From NCBI RefSeq assembly GCF_008642335.1, contig NZ_CP029191.1, positions 7,874,001 to 7,938,000 of the forward strand: a DNA stretch of 64,000 nt, read 5' to 3'. Made by a program: the position numbers and the translations under genes. This stretch comes from Streptomyces venezuelae (GTDB lineage: Bacteria > Actinomycetota > Actinomycetes > Streptomycetales > Streptomycetaceae). Below are positions 26,255-34,245 of this stretch, piece by piece (the stretch's first letter is position 1; each line of letters starts with the position of its first letter). A model generated the notes under the pieces. It searched no databases. It worked only from the letters and a program-made list of their open reading frames with translations, and had not been told where the DNA came from.

Positions 26255-26910
26255 TGGCGGCCGAGACCGAGCGCGACGCGTCCGGCGTACGCATCGACCA
26301 CATCGTCACGTCGGGGACGTTCTCCCTGGACGGCGGCACCTGGGACGTCGACAACAACGTGTGGATCGTGGGCGACGACGACGAGTGCGTGGTCATCGAC
26401 GCCGCGCACGACGCGGACGCCATCGCGGCGGCGGTGGGGGAGCGGCGCCTTGTCGCGATCATCTGCACGCACGCCCACGACGACCACATCGACGCGGCCC
26501 CGGCGCTCGCGGCCCGCACGGGCGCGCCGATCCTGCTGCACCCGGCGGACATGGAGCTGTGGAAGCGGAAGCATCCCGACCGTGCTCCGGACGGCGAGCT
26601 GTCCGACGGACAGGAACTGGCCGTCGCGGGCGCGGTCCTGAAGGTGCTGCACACGCCGGGCCACTGCCACGGCGCGGTCAGCCTGCACGCGCCCGCGCTC
26701 GGCACGGTCTTCACCGGCGACACGCTGTTCGCGGGCGGCCCGGGTGCCACGGGCCGTTCGTTCAGCGACTTCCCGACGATCGTGGAGTCCATCAAGGAGC
26801 GGCTCCTGACGCTGCCGCCCGCGACGGTGGTGCGCACCGGGCACGGTGACAGCACCACGGTCGGCGCGGAGGCGCCGCATCTGGAGGAGTGGATCGCCCG
26901 GGGCCACTGA
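26254..26910 (+). CDS. metallo-beta-lactamase-fold hydrolase, mycothiol partner
   Basis: This 218-residue MBL-fold hydrolase carries the metal motif THAHDDH (His73, His75, Asp77, His78); further ligands lie in HTPGHCHG, FTGDTLF and GHGD. It is glyoxalase II-like in size. Overlap with the mycothiol dehydrogenase gene by one base (TGATG) means coupled translation, and this conserved pairing suggests it hydrolyses S-formyl-mycothiol, the dehydrogenase product, to formate and mycothiol. That is inference from context. Followed by a strong terminator. Confidence 0.93.
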   Translation: MAAETERDASGVRIDHIVTSGTFSLDGGTWDVDNNVWIVGDDDECVVIDAAHDADAIAAAVGERRLVAIICTHAHDDHIDAAPALAARTGAPILLHPADMELWKRKHPDRAPDGELSDGQELAVAGAVLKVLHTPGHCHGAVSLHAPALGTVFTGDTLFAGGPGATGRSFSDFPTIVESIKERLLTLPPATVVRTGHGDSTTVGAEAPHLEEWIARGH

Positions 26911-26941
26911 CGCCCGGGTTGCTCGCTTTTGCGTAGGTCTT

Positions 26942-26973
26942 TCGGCCCCGCGTGGTTCGCCGCGCGGGGCCGA
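26942..26973 (+). terminator. hairpin terminator after the mycothiol pair
   Basis: Perfect 11-bp stem TCGGCCCCGCG / CGCGGGGCCGA with a ten-base loop, 32 bp after the hydrolase stop. No long T-run follows, as is normal in this group. Confidence 0.85.
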
Positions 26974-27009
26974 GACGCGTACTGGCCCTGTTCAGGAATC
27001 TTCGCTAGG

Positions 27010-27028
27010 TTAGGCAAGGCTTACCTAA
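27010..27028. promoter_or_regulatory. iron box (DmdR/IdeR-type operator)
   Basis: TTAGGCAAGGCTTACCTAA is a 19-bp palindrome matching the established Streptomyces DmdR1 / mycobacterial IdeR iron box (TTAGGTTAGGCTNACCTAA type). It ends 12 bp before the start codon of the DUF2470 gene, so Fe(II)-loaded repressor would block transcription or early elongation when iron is sufficient. Confidence 0.9.
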
Positions 27029-27040
27029 TGGAGGTTCAGG

Positions 27041-27754
27041 ATGGGTGTCCGTCACAGCAGCACGACCGTGCCCACAGCGGCGGCACGCGCGCGTTCCGTG
27101 CTCGCCACCGCGTGGTCCTGCGCGGTGACCACGGAGATCGGCAGGGACGAACTCGTGGGCGCGCACACCGTGACCGAGGACGGCAGGATCCTGCTGTCAC
27201 CGCCCGAGGACAGCGCGCTCGCCGCGGCCGTCATCTGCGCGCCACGCGGCGAACCGTCCACCCTGATCGAGTTCGCCGACGTCTCGCCGGTGCCGCTGAG
27301 GGACCGGATCCGGGCGCGGCTCTGGCTCTCCGGGGCGCTCGGGTACGACGGCGAGCGCCTGGTCTTCGAGCCGACGTGCGCCGTGCTGCACGACTCCACC
27401 GGGGAGCGTCAGGGCGTGGAGCTCGACGAGTTCGCCCTGACCGTGCCCGACCCGCTCGCCGAGGCGGAGTCGCGCCTGCTCACGCACCTCGCCGACGCCC
27501 ACCCGGAGGCCGTCGAGCAGCTCACCCGCCTCATCAGCCCGGACAGCCTGCAAGGAGTCGTGCGGGTCCGCCCGCTCGCCCTCGACCGGCACGGGATCTC
27601 CCTGCGTCTCGAACGCGCGCGCGGCCAGGCCGACGTACGCCTCCCGTTCCACCAGCTCGTCGAGGACGTCACGCAGGTGACGGAGTGCATGCACGCCCTC
27701 CTCATGAAGGCGCGCCTCTCAACCACGCGGCGCGGACGGCCCGTCGGAGGCTGA
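27041..27754 (+). CDS. DUF2470-domain protein, iron-regulated
   Basis: This 237-residue soluble protein has a split-barrel-like N-terminal part (about 15-130) and a C-terminal DUF2470 domain (about 150-235: LLTHLADAHPEAVEQLTRLI and VRPLALDRHGISLRLERARGQADVRLPF). DUF2470 accompanies the HugZ-type heme-utilisation fold; several family members bind or degrade heme. The iron box immediately upstream supports a role in iron or heme acquisition under iron limitation. GAGG precedes the ATG. Its 3' end overlaps the convergent DUF1232 gene by 36 bp. Confidence 0.9.
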   Translation: MGVRHSSTTVPTAAARARSVLATAWSCAVTTEIGRDELVGAHTVTEDGRILLSPPEDSALAAAVICAPRGEPSTLIEFADVSPVPLRDRIRARLWLSGALGYDGERLVFEPTCAVLHDSTGERQGVELDEFALTVPDPLAEAESRLLTHLADAHPEAVEQLTRLISPDSLQGVVRVRPLALDRHGISLRLERARGQADVRLPFHQLVEDVTQVTECMHALLMKARLSTTRRGRPVGG

Positions 27755-28006
27755 CCGCATCGACCGCAGCGCGAGCAGCAGCACCCCGATGTCGTCGAGA
27801 TAGACGGGGTCGGGCACCAGGTCGGCCGGCAGCACGAGGTAGGCGATGGCGGCCCAGAACACCCACTGCCGCTCGACGGGCAGACCGGCTCTGCGCAGGG
27901 CGCGGCGGGTCCGGACGAGACGCACGAGCAGGGCGACCGCGACGGCGAGCGTCGCGGCGGCCAGAACGGCGGCGACGACGAGGAGAACGGTCAGGTCCGT
28001 GCTCAT
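27719..28006 (-). CDS. small DUF1232 membrane protein (YkvA-like)
   Basis: This 95-residue protein has an N-terminal membrane helix (about 7-29) and a DUF1232 segment with WVFWAAIAYLVLPADLVPDPVYLDDIGVLLLALRSM, the diagnostic YlxxPxDLxPD...DD pattern. Function unknown for the family. Convergent overlap of 36 bp with the DUF2470 gene; divergent from the cysteine hydrolase at 28061 with a 54-bp gap. Confidence 0.85.
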   Translation of the reverse strand: MSTDLTVLLVVAAVLAAATLAVAVALLVRLVRTRRALRRAGLPVERQWVFWAAIAYLVLPADLVPDPVYLDDIGVLLLALRSMRSASDGPSAPRG

Positions 28007-28060
28007 ACCCCCGTACGTTAATCAAGTTGAGGTCGTACGTCTCGTAGGGATGATGGCGGT

Positions 28061-28675
28061 ATGACGAACCAGCCGAAGCCCACGCACCCCACTCCGCCCC
28101 TCGCCCCCACCGGGGCCGTCGCGCCCGTCCAGGCACTGATCATGGTCGACATGCAGACCGCGTTCGTCGCGGGCGACGGAGCCGTGCCCGACGCGGAACG
28201 TCTCCTGGAGCGTGTGCGGGGCCTGTTGGCGCGGGCGCGCGAGAGCGGCGCGGTCGTCGTCCAGCTGCAGAACGACGGGGAGCCCGGCACCTCCGACGAG
28301 ACGGGCACCCCCGGCTGGGAGATCCACCTGCCCGCCGACACGGACCGCGGCGAGATCGTCCTGCGCAAGACCGTCGACGACGGCTTCGAGGACAGTCCGC
28401 TCGAATCGCTGCTGCGGGACGCCGGCGTGAAGGAACTCGCCGTCTGCGGCGTGATGTCGGAGATGTGTGTCAGAGCCACGGCGAGCACCGCGCTGGAGCT
28501 CGGCTTCCGTGTCGTCCTGCCGCACGACGCCCACGCGACCTACGACATCCCGGCCGCCGAGGGCATCAGCGACGTGGTGCCCGCGGCGACGGTGTCCCGC
28601 GTGGCGGAGTGGACGCTCGGCGACGAAGTGGAGATCGTGCCGCGTGCGGCGGACGTGGTCTTCACGAAGCCGTAG
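28061..28675 (+). CDS. isochorismatase-family cysteine hydrolase
   Basis: This 204-residue protein has the family catalytic triad Asp30 (LIMVDMQ), Lys103 (VLRKTVDDGF) and Cys136 (GVMSEMCVRATA). Family members hydrolyse amides such as nicotinamide or N-carbamoyl compounds, or isochorismate; a preceding Gly-Val with a cis-peptide pattern (VCGVMSE) is present. The N-terminus is Pro-rich and probably disordered. No biosynthetic neighbours point to the substrate. The 3' end overlaps the convergent ankyrin/HEAT gene by 14 bp. Confidence 0.92.
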   Translation: MTNQPKPTHPTPPLAPTGAVAPVQALIMVDMQTAFVAGDGAVPDAERLLERVRGLLARARESGAVVVQLQNDGEPGTSDETGTPGWEIHLPADTDRGEIVLRKTVDDGFEDSPLESLLRDAGVKELAVCGVMSEMCVRATASTALELGFRVVLPHDAHATYDIPAAEGISDVVPAATVSRVAEWTLGDEVEIVPRAADVVFTKP

Positions 28676-30035
28676 CGGAGGCCTCGGCCTCGGCGTCCTG
28701 CCTGCGCCACCGGTAGTGCAGGAGCTCACCGGGCCGGTGGTCGTGCTCGAACCCCGGGCCGAGGGGGCCCACGCGTTCGTACGCCTCCTCGGTGCGCGGA
28801 TCGTCGCGGCGGGCCAGGCCCCACGCGGCCTCCAGACGGACGAGCTGGTCGTCGGAGTCCAGCATCGCCGTCAGCGCGTCCGCGACGGCCGGTGTGCGGT
28901 CCGGGGAAGCGGCCAGGATCTCGGTCGCCCGGCGGCGCACGGCGGGGTCCGGGTCCTCGGTCATGGGGAGCAGCGCCCGGGTGACCTCGGGGCGGAGCGT
29001 TTCGTCGCCCCCGCTCACCCAGCAGGCCCTGAGCCGCACTTCCGTGTCCGGGTCGCGGACGAGGGCGAGCAGCGCCTCCCGGCCTGCCGGAGAAGGCGGA
29101 CCGTCGTTCGTCAGGAACGCGTACGGTACTTCGCGTCGCACGCGCGGATCCGGATGACCGGCGTGGCGCAGCCCCGCGGCCGCCAGACCGTCGTGCTCGT
29201 ACTCCGTGAACGCGCCCAGCACCTCGGCGAGAACGCCGCTGTCCGTCTCCTCGGCGGACCAGGCCGCGAGGACCTCGGTCTCGCGCTTTCCGTACCGAGG
29301 GTGGTCGACGTCGCAGAACGAGCGCGTCCGCAGGTAGTCGGCGACGAACCTGCGGTGCGTCGGGTCCGGGTGGTGACGGTGGGCGACGACGGCCGACCAG
29401 GACGCGTCGTCATGGCGCCGGACGAGGAGCCAGCGGACCGCCGACCAGTCGACGTGCTCGTCGTCCGGCTGCCGTACGGCACGGGCGATCAGTTCGTCGA
29501 CGGGGGCCGGAACGCGGCAGGCCGCTTCGAGGGTGCTCAGGATGGCGCCGTGCCCGGCCCGCACGACGAGTCCGCCGAGCGAGACCTCGTCCACCCAGTC
29601 GTAGTCGTCGTCCTCGACCCGGACCGCGGTGACGGGACCCGTCGCACCGGTCCTGCGCCGCAAGACCTCGGCGGCACCTGTCTCGTACCAGTCCGCGGCC
29701 AGCGCGATGAGCGCCGCGCCAGGCGATTCCGGCAGCCTCAGCGGGGTCTCCGGGTCGAGCACGGCCTCGAAGACCGCGTGTGAGCCACCGTCGACCGCAC
29801 GCCACAGAGGCGTCGTCCCGTCGGGCAGCACACGGTCCGGAGCGGCGCCGCCTTCCACGAGGGCGTGGGCGACCGGCGCGTCGTAGGCCGCGATCGCGAC
29901 GCACAACGCGGGCAGCCCGTCCTCGTCCACGGTGTCCGGATCCGCCCCTTCGCCGAGCATGTCCTGCACCCTCTCGACATCCCCGGCCCGCACCGCCGCG
30001 AGAAGCCGCACACCCGGTCCGCCGTTCTCTGCCAC
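28662..30035 (-). CDS. ankyrin-repeat and HEAT-repeat protein
   Basis: This 457-residue soluble protein has two or three ankyrin repeats at about 1-110 (VRLLAAVRAGDVERVQDMLGEGADPDTVDEDGLPAL, followed by a PVAHALVEGGAAPD unit), a middle region of helical repeats, and HEAT-like repeats at about 270-430 built on DPDxxVRRRATE/DxxVRLEAAWGLA units. No signal peptide and no catalytic motif. It is probably a protein-protein scaffold; the partner is unknown. Divergent neighbours give no functional hint; it is followed in the same direction of travel by a convergent cysteine hydrolase. Confidence 0.88.
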   Translation of the reverse strand: MAENGGPGVRLLAAVRAGDVERVQDMLGEGADPDTVDEDGLPALCVAIAAYDAPVAHALVEGGAAPDRVLPDGTTPLWRAVDGGSHAVFEAVLDPETPLRLPESPGAALIALAADWYETGAAEVLRRRTGATGPVTAVRVEDDDYDWVDEVSLGGLVVRAGHGAILSTLEAACRVPAPVDELIARAVRQPDDEHVDWSAVRWLLVRRHDDASWSAVVAHRHHPDPTHRRFVADYLRTRSFCDVDHPRYGKRETEVLAAWSAEETDSGVLAEVLGAFTEYEHDGLAAAGLRHAGHPDPRVRREVPYAFLTNDGPPSPAGREALLALVRDPDTEVRLRACWVSGGDETLRPEVTRALLPMTEDPDPAVRRRATEILAASPDRTPAVADALTAMLDSDDQLVRLEAAWGLARRDDPRTEEAYERVGPLGPGFEHDHRPGELLHYRWRRQDAEAEASATAS

Positions 30036-30065
30036 CCGTCAGTACTCCGTATCACCCGTCGCAGA

Positions 30066-30094
30066 TGCCCGGCCGAGGGTGTCACGGCCGGGCA
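30066..30094 (-). terminator. hairpin terminator after snapalysin
   Basis: Perfect 10-bp stem TGCCCGGCCG (30066-30075) / CGGCCGGGCA (30085-30094), nine-base loop, starting 27 bp after the snapalysin stop on the minus strand. Confidence 0.75.
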
Positions 30095-30120
30095 CCGTCA
30101 CGCAGGGGATTTTCGGGTGG

Positions 30121-30702
30121 CTACGGCGCGTCCACCACCAGCCGGCCGGCGGCCGGTACGCGGGTGGCGACGCCGTTGGCGTAGTAGGACTCGACGCGGG
30201 CCTGCTCGGCCGCGTTCGGCACGGCGTTCTTGCAGCTGACGCCACCGGTGGAGCCCGACATCAACTGGGAGCACGGGCCCGGCTTGGTGTCGGGAAGCCC
30301 CAGGTTGTGGCCGATCTCGTGGGCGGCGATGCGGGTCTTGTCGTACCCCTGGCCGACCGCCTGGCTGCCCAGTTCGACACGGCCGCGGCCGCCCGGCTTG
30401 ACCGGGCCGATCGTCGCCTGCGGCCAGCCGCTGGTGGCCACGATCTGGATCTCGGCCCGGGTGCCGGGCTGTGCCTTGGTCAGCTTGACGTTGTCCACAT
30501 TGGTGTTCCACGAGGCGACTCCGGCGGCGATCGCCGTCTCCCAGCCCCTGGCCTGGCTGTCGTCGTACCGGAGTGTCACCACGGCGGATGTGCTCTTGGC
30601 CGCGACCGTGTCCGGCGTGGATGCGGCGTTCGCCGCCGGTGCCGCGGTCAGGGCGGCCGCCGTGGTCGCGATGGCTATGACGAGGCGTCTGAAGTGCTGC
30701 AT
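30121..30702 (-). CDS. snpA: snapalysin-type secreted metalloprotease (M7)
   Basis: This 193-residue small neutral protease has a signal peptide at 1-27 (MQHFRRLVIAIATTAAALTA..., ANA-type cleavage), a short pro-region and the catalytic domain. The zinc site is HEIGHNLGLPD with His128, Glu129, His132 and Asp138, the extended HExxHxxGxxD motif specific to M7. Cys144 and Cys158 can form the family disulfide. It is a digestive extracellular protease typical of Streptomyces. The LysR activator gene (snpR-type) normally divergent from snpA is missing here; an SDR gene stands in that place. Confidence 0.95.
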   Translation of the reverse strand: MQHFRRLVIAIATTAAALTAAPAANAASTPDTVAAKSTSAVVTLRYDDSQARGWETAIAAGVASWNTNVDNVKLTKAQPGTRAEIQIVATSGWPQATIGPVKPGGRGRVELGSQAVGQGYDKTRIAAHEIGHNLGLPDTKPGPCSQLMSGSTGGVSCKNAVPNAAEQARVESYYANGVATRVPAAGRLVVDAP

Positions 30703-30763
30703 CGTTGTCCTCTCGGGTGTGTGGGGGCGTGCTGACGATGCTCGCTCGCGCGTGACAGTACAT

Positions 30764-30837
30764 CGTCAAGTGCGGGCTGTGCTGGCTCTGGCCATGGGTC
30801 GGGGAGAGGTCCGCGCCATATCCAGCCACACTTGACG
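30764..30837. promoter_or_regulatory. spaced inverted repeat in the snapalysin/SDR gap
   Basis: CGTCAAGTG (30764-30772) and its exact complement CACTTGACG (30829-30837) face each other across 56 bp, and CCCTTGACC follows at about 30853. Each contains a TTGAC element usable as a -35 box, on opposite strands. They may be paired promoters or a regulator site. Confidence 0.4.
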
Positions 30838-30934
30838 GGGGCTCAGGGTGCACCCTTGACCGACGGGGTCACTGTGGGGCATCTCATGATCTTTGGGGGG
30901 TGTGGTCCGCTCCCGTACGGGTTTTACTCGCGGC

Positions 30935-31708
30935 ATGACCGACACGAATGGAATGCTGGCCGGCAAGGCCGTCATGATCACGGGGGCTTCGAGCGGGATC
31001 GGCGAGGCCGCCGCACGGCTCTTCGCCGCCGAGGGCGCGGCCGTCCTGCTGATGGCCCGCCGCGAGGACGCACTCGAGCGACTCGCCCAGGAGATCAACG
31101 AATCGGGCGGCCGGGCGGCCGTCAGCGTCGGCGACGTCGCGAACGCCGGGGACGTGCGGCGGGCGGTCGACGCGACGCGCGAACACTTCGGCGCCCTGGA
31201 CGCGGCCTTCAACAACGCGGGCTACGCCGGCTCGCAGATGCTGCCGCTGCACGAGCTCGACCAGGACGTCTTCGAGCGGACGATGGACGTCAACGTACGC
31301 GGCACCTGGAACTGCCTGCGCTCACAGATCCCCGTCATGCTGGAAGCGGGCAAGGGTGCGATCGTCAACACCGCCAGCACCGCGGCGATGGTGGCCACCG
31401 GAGCACCCGTGCCCTACGTCGCCGCGAAGCACGCGGTGCTCGGCATGACCCGGGCAGCGGCGGCTGAGTACGCCGCGCACGACATCCGCATCAACACCCT
31501 CGTCGTCGGCACCACGCGCACCGAGATGATCAGCCACGCGGTCGAGGCGCACCCGGAACTGGAACAGGCCTTCGTCGCCCGGCAGATGCAGAAGCGCATG
31601 GCCGATCCGGTCGAGATCGCCCAGGCGGCCCTCTGGCTGTGCAGCGACCGCGCGTCGTTCGCCACGGGGACGGCCCTGGCCGTGGACGGCGGCCTGACGT
31701 CCAACTGA
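30935..31708 (+). CDS. short-chain dehydrogenase/reductase
   Basis: This 257-residue classical SDR has the cofactor motif TGASSGIG (16-23), NNAG at 93-96, and catalytic Ser148, Tyr161 and Lys165 (YVAAK). The Ala-Arg-Arg after beta-strand 2 (LLMARRED) suggests NADP(H) preference. It ends in the family AVDGGLTSN. It resembles glucose 1-dehydrogenase/3-oxoacyl reductase-like proteins, which cannot be separated by sequence reading. Start at ATG 30935, since the TTG at 30893 lengthens it with non-family sequence; no clear ribosome site. Confidence 0.93.
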   Translation: MTDTNGMLAGKAVMITGASSGIGEAAARLFAAEGAAVLLMARREDALERLAQEINESGGRAAVSVGDVANAGDVRRAVDATREHFGALDAAFNNAGYAGSQMLPLHELDQDVFERTMDVNVRGTWNCLRSQIPVMLEAGKGAIVNTASTAAMVATGAPVPYVAAKHAVLGMTRAAAAEYAAHDIRINTLVVGTTRTEMISHAVEAHPELEQAFVARQMQKRMADPVEIAQAALWLCSDRASFATGTALAVDGGLTSN

Positions 31709-31736
31709 GCCGCCGGTGACGCCGGGGCGCCGGACG

Positions 31737-32978
31737 TCAGAGGGGCAGCGCGCACACCGCGATCGGCGAGGCGAACGGCTTGCCCGTGAGGCGGAGTGCG
31801 CCGCTGCCCGCGTCGACCCGGAAGACGGTCACCGAGCCCGACTTCTGGTTCGCGGCGAACAGCAGCCGCTGGGACGGGGAGAACGCCAGCTGACGCGGGA
31901 AGTCCCCGCCGACGGGCACCGTGTCGAGCAGCCGCAGCCGCGCGCCGTCTCCTTCGATCGCGTACCGCGTGATGCTGTTGTGTCCGCGGTTGGCGAGGAA
32001 GGCGAAGCGGCCCTCGCGCGTCACCACGATCTGGGCCGGATAACTGGTGCCCTCACCCGTGCCGGTCGACTGCGGCTCGCCCGGTGAGAGGCGGCCGGTG
32101 GCGGGGTCGTACGCGCAGACGACGACTGTGTTGTCCAGCTCGTCGGCGACGTACGCGAAGCGGCCCGACGGGTGGAAGGTGAGGTGGCGCGGGCCCGCGC
32201 CCGGCCGCATGCGCGCGTACGACACGCGGCGGAGCCTGCCCGCCTTCTCGTCGAGGCGGTACGTGTAGACGGTGTCGTTGCCGAGGTCGACGGCCAGGAC
32301 GTGGCGGCCGTCCGGACTCGTGACGATCTGGTGGGCGTGCGGTCCCTGCTGGCCGGGGCCGGGCGGTGGCGAGGAGTGCGTGACCAGGTCCGTCCGTTCG
32401 CCGAGCGCGCCCGACGCCTCGACGGGGTGGACGGCCACGCTGCCCGAGCCGTAGTTCGCGCTGAGCAGCCAGCGGCCGCTCGGATGCACGGAGAGGTGAC
32501 AGGGGCCGTTGCCGCCGGTGTCGCGTGTGCCGAGGACGTCGTGCTCGCCGTCGGGGGAGAGCGCGACGGCGGTCACGCCGCCCTTCTCCCGCTCGTTGAC
32601 GGCGTAGAGCGTGCGGCCCGAGGGATGCAGCGCCAGATAGGAGGGGTCGGGGACGCCGTCGAGCGTGCCCGTGCCCTTGATGCGGCCCGTCATGTCGTCG
32701 TACGTCGCCAGACCGATGCCCTGGCCGCCGCCTTCCTGCGAGGTGTACGTCCCCAGGAACAACTGTCCCTCGCGGCGCCGCTGGTGCGACGCGGAGGACG
32801 CGGTGCTGCGGCGGGTGAGCTCGGCGCGCTCCCGGCTCGCCGGACCGGACGATCCACAGGCGGACGTGGAGGCGAGTGCCCCGGCCGTCGCCGCCCCCAC
32901 CAGCGCACCGATGAACCGCCGCCGCCCGGGACCGCCCCGCGAACCCGTACCCGTGCCCGGCTCTGCTCCGCTGTTCAT
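31737..32978 (-). CDS. lactonase-family seven-bladed beta-propeller protein, exported
   Basis: This 413-residue protein has a twin-arginine-like N-terminus (GRRRFIGALVGAATAGALAST) ending at SAC, so it may also be a lipoprotein, followed by a YbhE/Pgl-like beta-propeller: LFLGTYTSQEGGGQGIGLATYD, then repeated LxxHPSGRxLYAVN-type blades (LALHPSGRTLYAVNE, LSVHPSGRWLLSANYGS, LTFHPSGRFAYVADEL). 6-Phosphogluconolactonases of this fold are cytoplasmic, so an exported version probably acts on another lactone or only binds. It is divergent from the TNT-toxin gene and convergent with the SDR. Start at ATG 32978 with GAGGTG upstream. Confidence 0.9.
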   Translation of the reverse strand: MNSGAEPGTGTGSRGGPGRRRFIGALVGAATAGALASTSACGSSGPASRERAELTRRSTASSASHQRRREGQLFLGTYTSQEGGGQGIGLATYDDMTGRIKGTGTLDGVPDPSYLALHPSGRTLYAVNEREKGGVTAVALSPDGEHDVLGTRDTGGNGPCHLSVHPSGRWLLSANYGSGSVAVHPVEASGALGERTDLVTHSSPPPGPGQQGPHAHQIVTSPDGRHVLAVDLGNDTVYTYRLDEKAGRLRRVSYARMRPGAGPRHLTFHPSGRFAYVADELDNTVVVCAYDPATGRLSPGEPQSTGTGEGTSYPAQIVVTREGRFAFLANRGHNSITRYAIEGDGARLRLLDTVPVGGDFPRQLAFSPSQRLLFAANQKSGSVTVFRVDAGSGALRLTGKPFASPIAVCALPL

Positions 32979-33242
32979 ACCTGCACCTCGTGCGTCGGTA
33001 GTGACGGATGTGGCAGACACACACAGTGCCTGGTGAAGGAGTGAGCGGACAAGAGCCGGGCACGTCGGCGCGGCGACTCGCCGGGCGGAGACCGGTGGAA
33101 GGCCGGAGGGAGCCGCCCGGAATCGGCCAACGGGGGCGCACATTCCGGCGAGTTGACCACAGCGGACAACGGAGAGCCACAGCTCCGATACGTTGTGCGA
33201 GCGATTGTTGTCGACTGCACACAGATGCCCCGGGAGTTGCGA

Positions 33243-33956
33243 GTGGACCAGAGCCGCGTGGATCAGAGCCGAGTGATCCGGATCCGTACCGTCCTTGCCG
33301 CGCTCGGCGTCGCGGGCGCCCTGACGGCCGCGCCCGCCGCGAGCGCCACGGCCTCCGCCGCTCCCGCGCCCCCGGCGGCCACCGCCGGCGCGGCGCACGA
33401 GCCGTGCACCGGCACGTTCCACGACGACGCCCGCCTCGGCCCCGCCTGGCTGCCCAAGAAGTGGGAGCGCCCCGTCGGCCCGCTCCTGAAGAACTGGAAG
33501 CGGACCGGCAAGCTGTCGCCGAAGGCCTTCCTGAAGAAGTACTGGGAGGGTCCTGCGGACACCGGCAGCTGGAAGTACCCGCCCAACGACGGCTTCGACA
33601 CCGTCAACGGCCGGGTCGACAAGCACCGTGAGCTCCTGGAGGAGGGTGAGGAGCTGGACCGCTTCGGCTCGGAGTTCGGCGGGTACCTCGCGCCCGCGGG
33701 CGACCCGTACGCGAAGCGCGCCCTGCCCCCGCAGAACCTCAACACCCGTGACGCCGCCGTCGCCTGCGACTACCGCGTCTACGAGGTGAGCAAGCCGTTC
33801 CACGTGTGGCAGGGCAGCATCGCCCCCTGGTTCGAGCAGCCCGGCCGGGGCCAGCAGATCAAGCTGGACCCGGCCTTCCTGGACCCGGGCGAGGGGCAGC
33901 GGCTCAACGTGAAGTGGCTGCTGGACCACGGGTACCTCGAGCCCGCGAACGACTAG
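33243..33956 (+). CDS. secreted TNT-domain protein (NAD+ glycohydrolase toxin family)
   Basis: This protein has about 237 residues. An N-terminal basic region and hydrophobic stretch (residues 12-34) form a signal peptide. A linker with KYWEG and WKYPPNDGF precedes a C-terminal TNT domain (about 120-237): LDRFGSEFGGYLAPAGDPYAKRALPP, YRVYEV, VWQGSIAPWFEQPGRGQQ. The DRFG Arg140 and the Gln at 204-205 after the Gly-rich turn match the positions that in tuberculosis necrotizing toxin bind and cleave NAD+. The domain therefore probably hydrolyses NAD+ outside or in a target cell. The GTG at 33243 with GGGAG is preferred; ATG 33225 is possible. The first codons hold a tandem VDQSR duplication. Followed after 20 bp by a small gene that may encode immunity. 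Confidence 0.87.
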   Translation: MDQSRVDQSRVIRIRTVLAALGVAGALTAAPAASATASAAPAPPAATAGAAHEPCTGTFHDDARLGPAWLPKKWERPVGPLLKNWKRTGKLSPKAFLKKYWEGPADTGSWKYPPNDGFDTVNGRVDKHRELLEEGEELDRFGSEFGGYLAPAGDPYAKRALPPQNLNTRDAAVACDYRVYEVSKPFHVWQGSIAPWFEQPGRGQQIKLDPAFLDPGEGQRLNVKWLLDHGYLEPAND

Positions 33957-33976
33957 CGGCGACGGGGGCACGGCTC

Positions 33977-34225
33977 GTGGATGTCCGTGAGGCCGAGGCG
34001 GCTCTGCGCGCCGCCGGGGTCGCCGACGGCTACTACTGGATCGACGGCGTCCACGAGCCGTCCCCCACGCCCCCCGACTTCGTCTACCTGCGCAGGGTCG
34101 GGAGCGGGGAGAGGAAAGGCGGGGAGTGGGAGGTGGGGACGTACGAGAGGGGCGCGCACCAGCCTCTGGCCCGGTACGGGGACGAGGCGCCGGCCTGCGC
34201 GGATCTGCTGCGCCGGCTGACCTGA
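33977..34225 (+). CDS. small protein after TNT gene, candidate immunity protein
   Basis: This 82-residue protein starts at a GTG with GGGGG eight bases upstream, 20 bp after the TNT gene stop. It has no signal peptide or membrane segment. The sequence has an N-terminal helix (VREAEAALRAAGV), then a beta-rich part with ADGYYWIDGVHEPSPTPP, FVYLRRVGSG, WEVGTYERGAH, and a C-terminal helix. It has five Trp/Tyr-rich strands but no catalytic motif, as in many immunity proteins. M. tuberculosis makes a cytoplasmic inhibitor of TNT, so a neutraliser in this place is expected; no similarity to that inhibitor is claimed. The role is inferred from position only. Confidence 0.75.
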   Translation: MDVREAEAALRAAGVADGYYWIDGVHEPSPTPPDFVYLRRVGSGERKGGEWEVGTYERGAHQPLARYGDEAPACADLLRRLT

Positions 34226-34245
34226 CCCCGGCACCGGGTGTGCCC

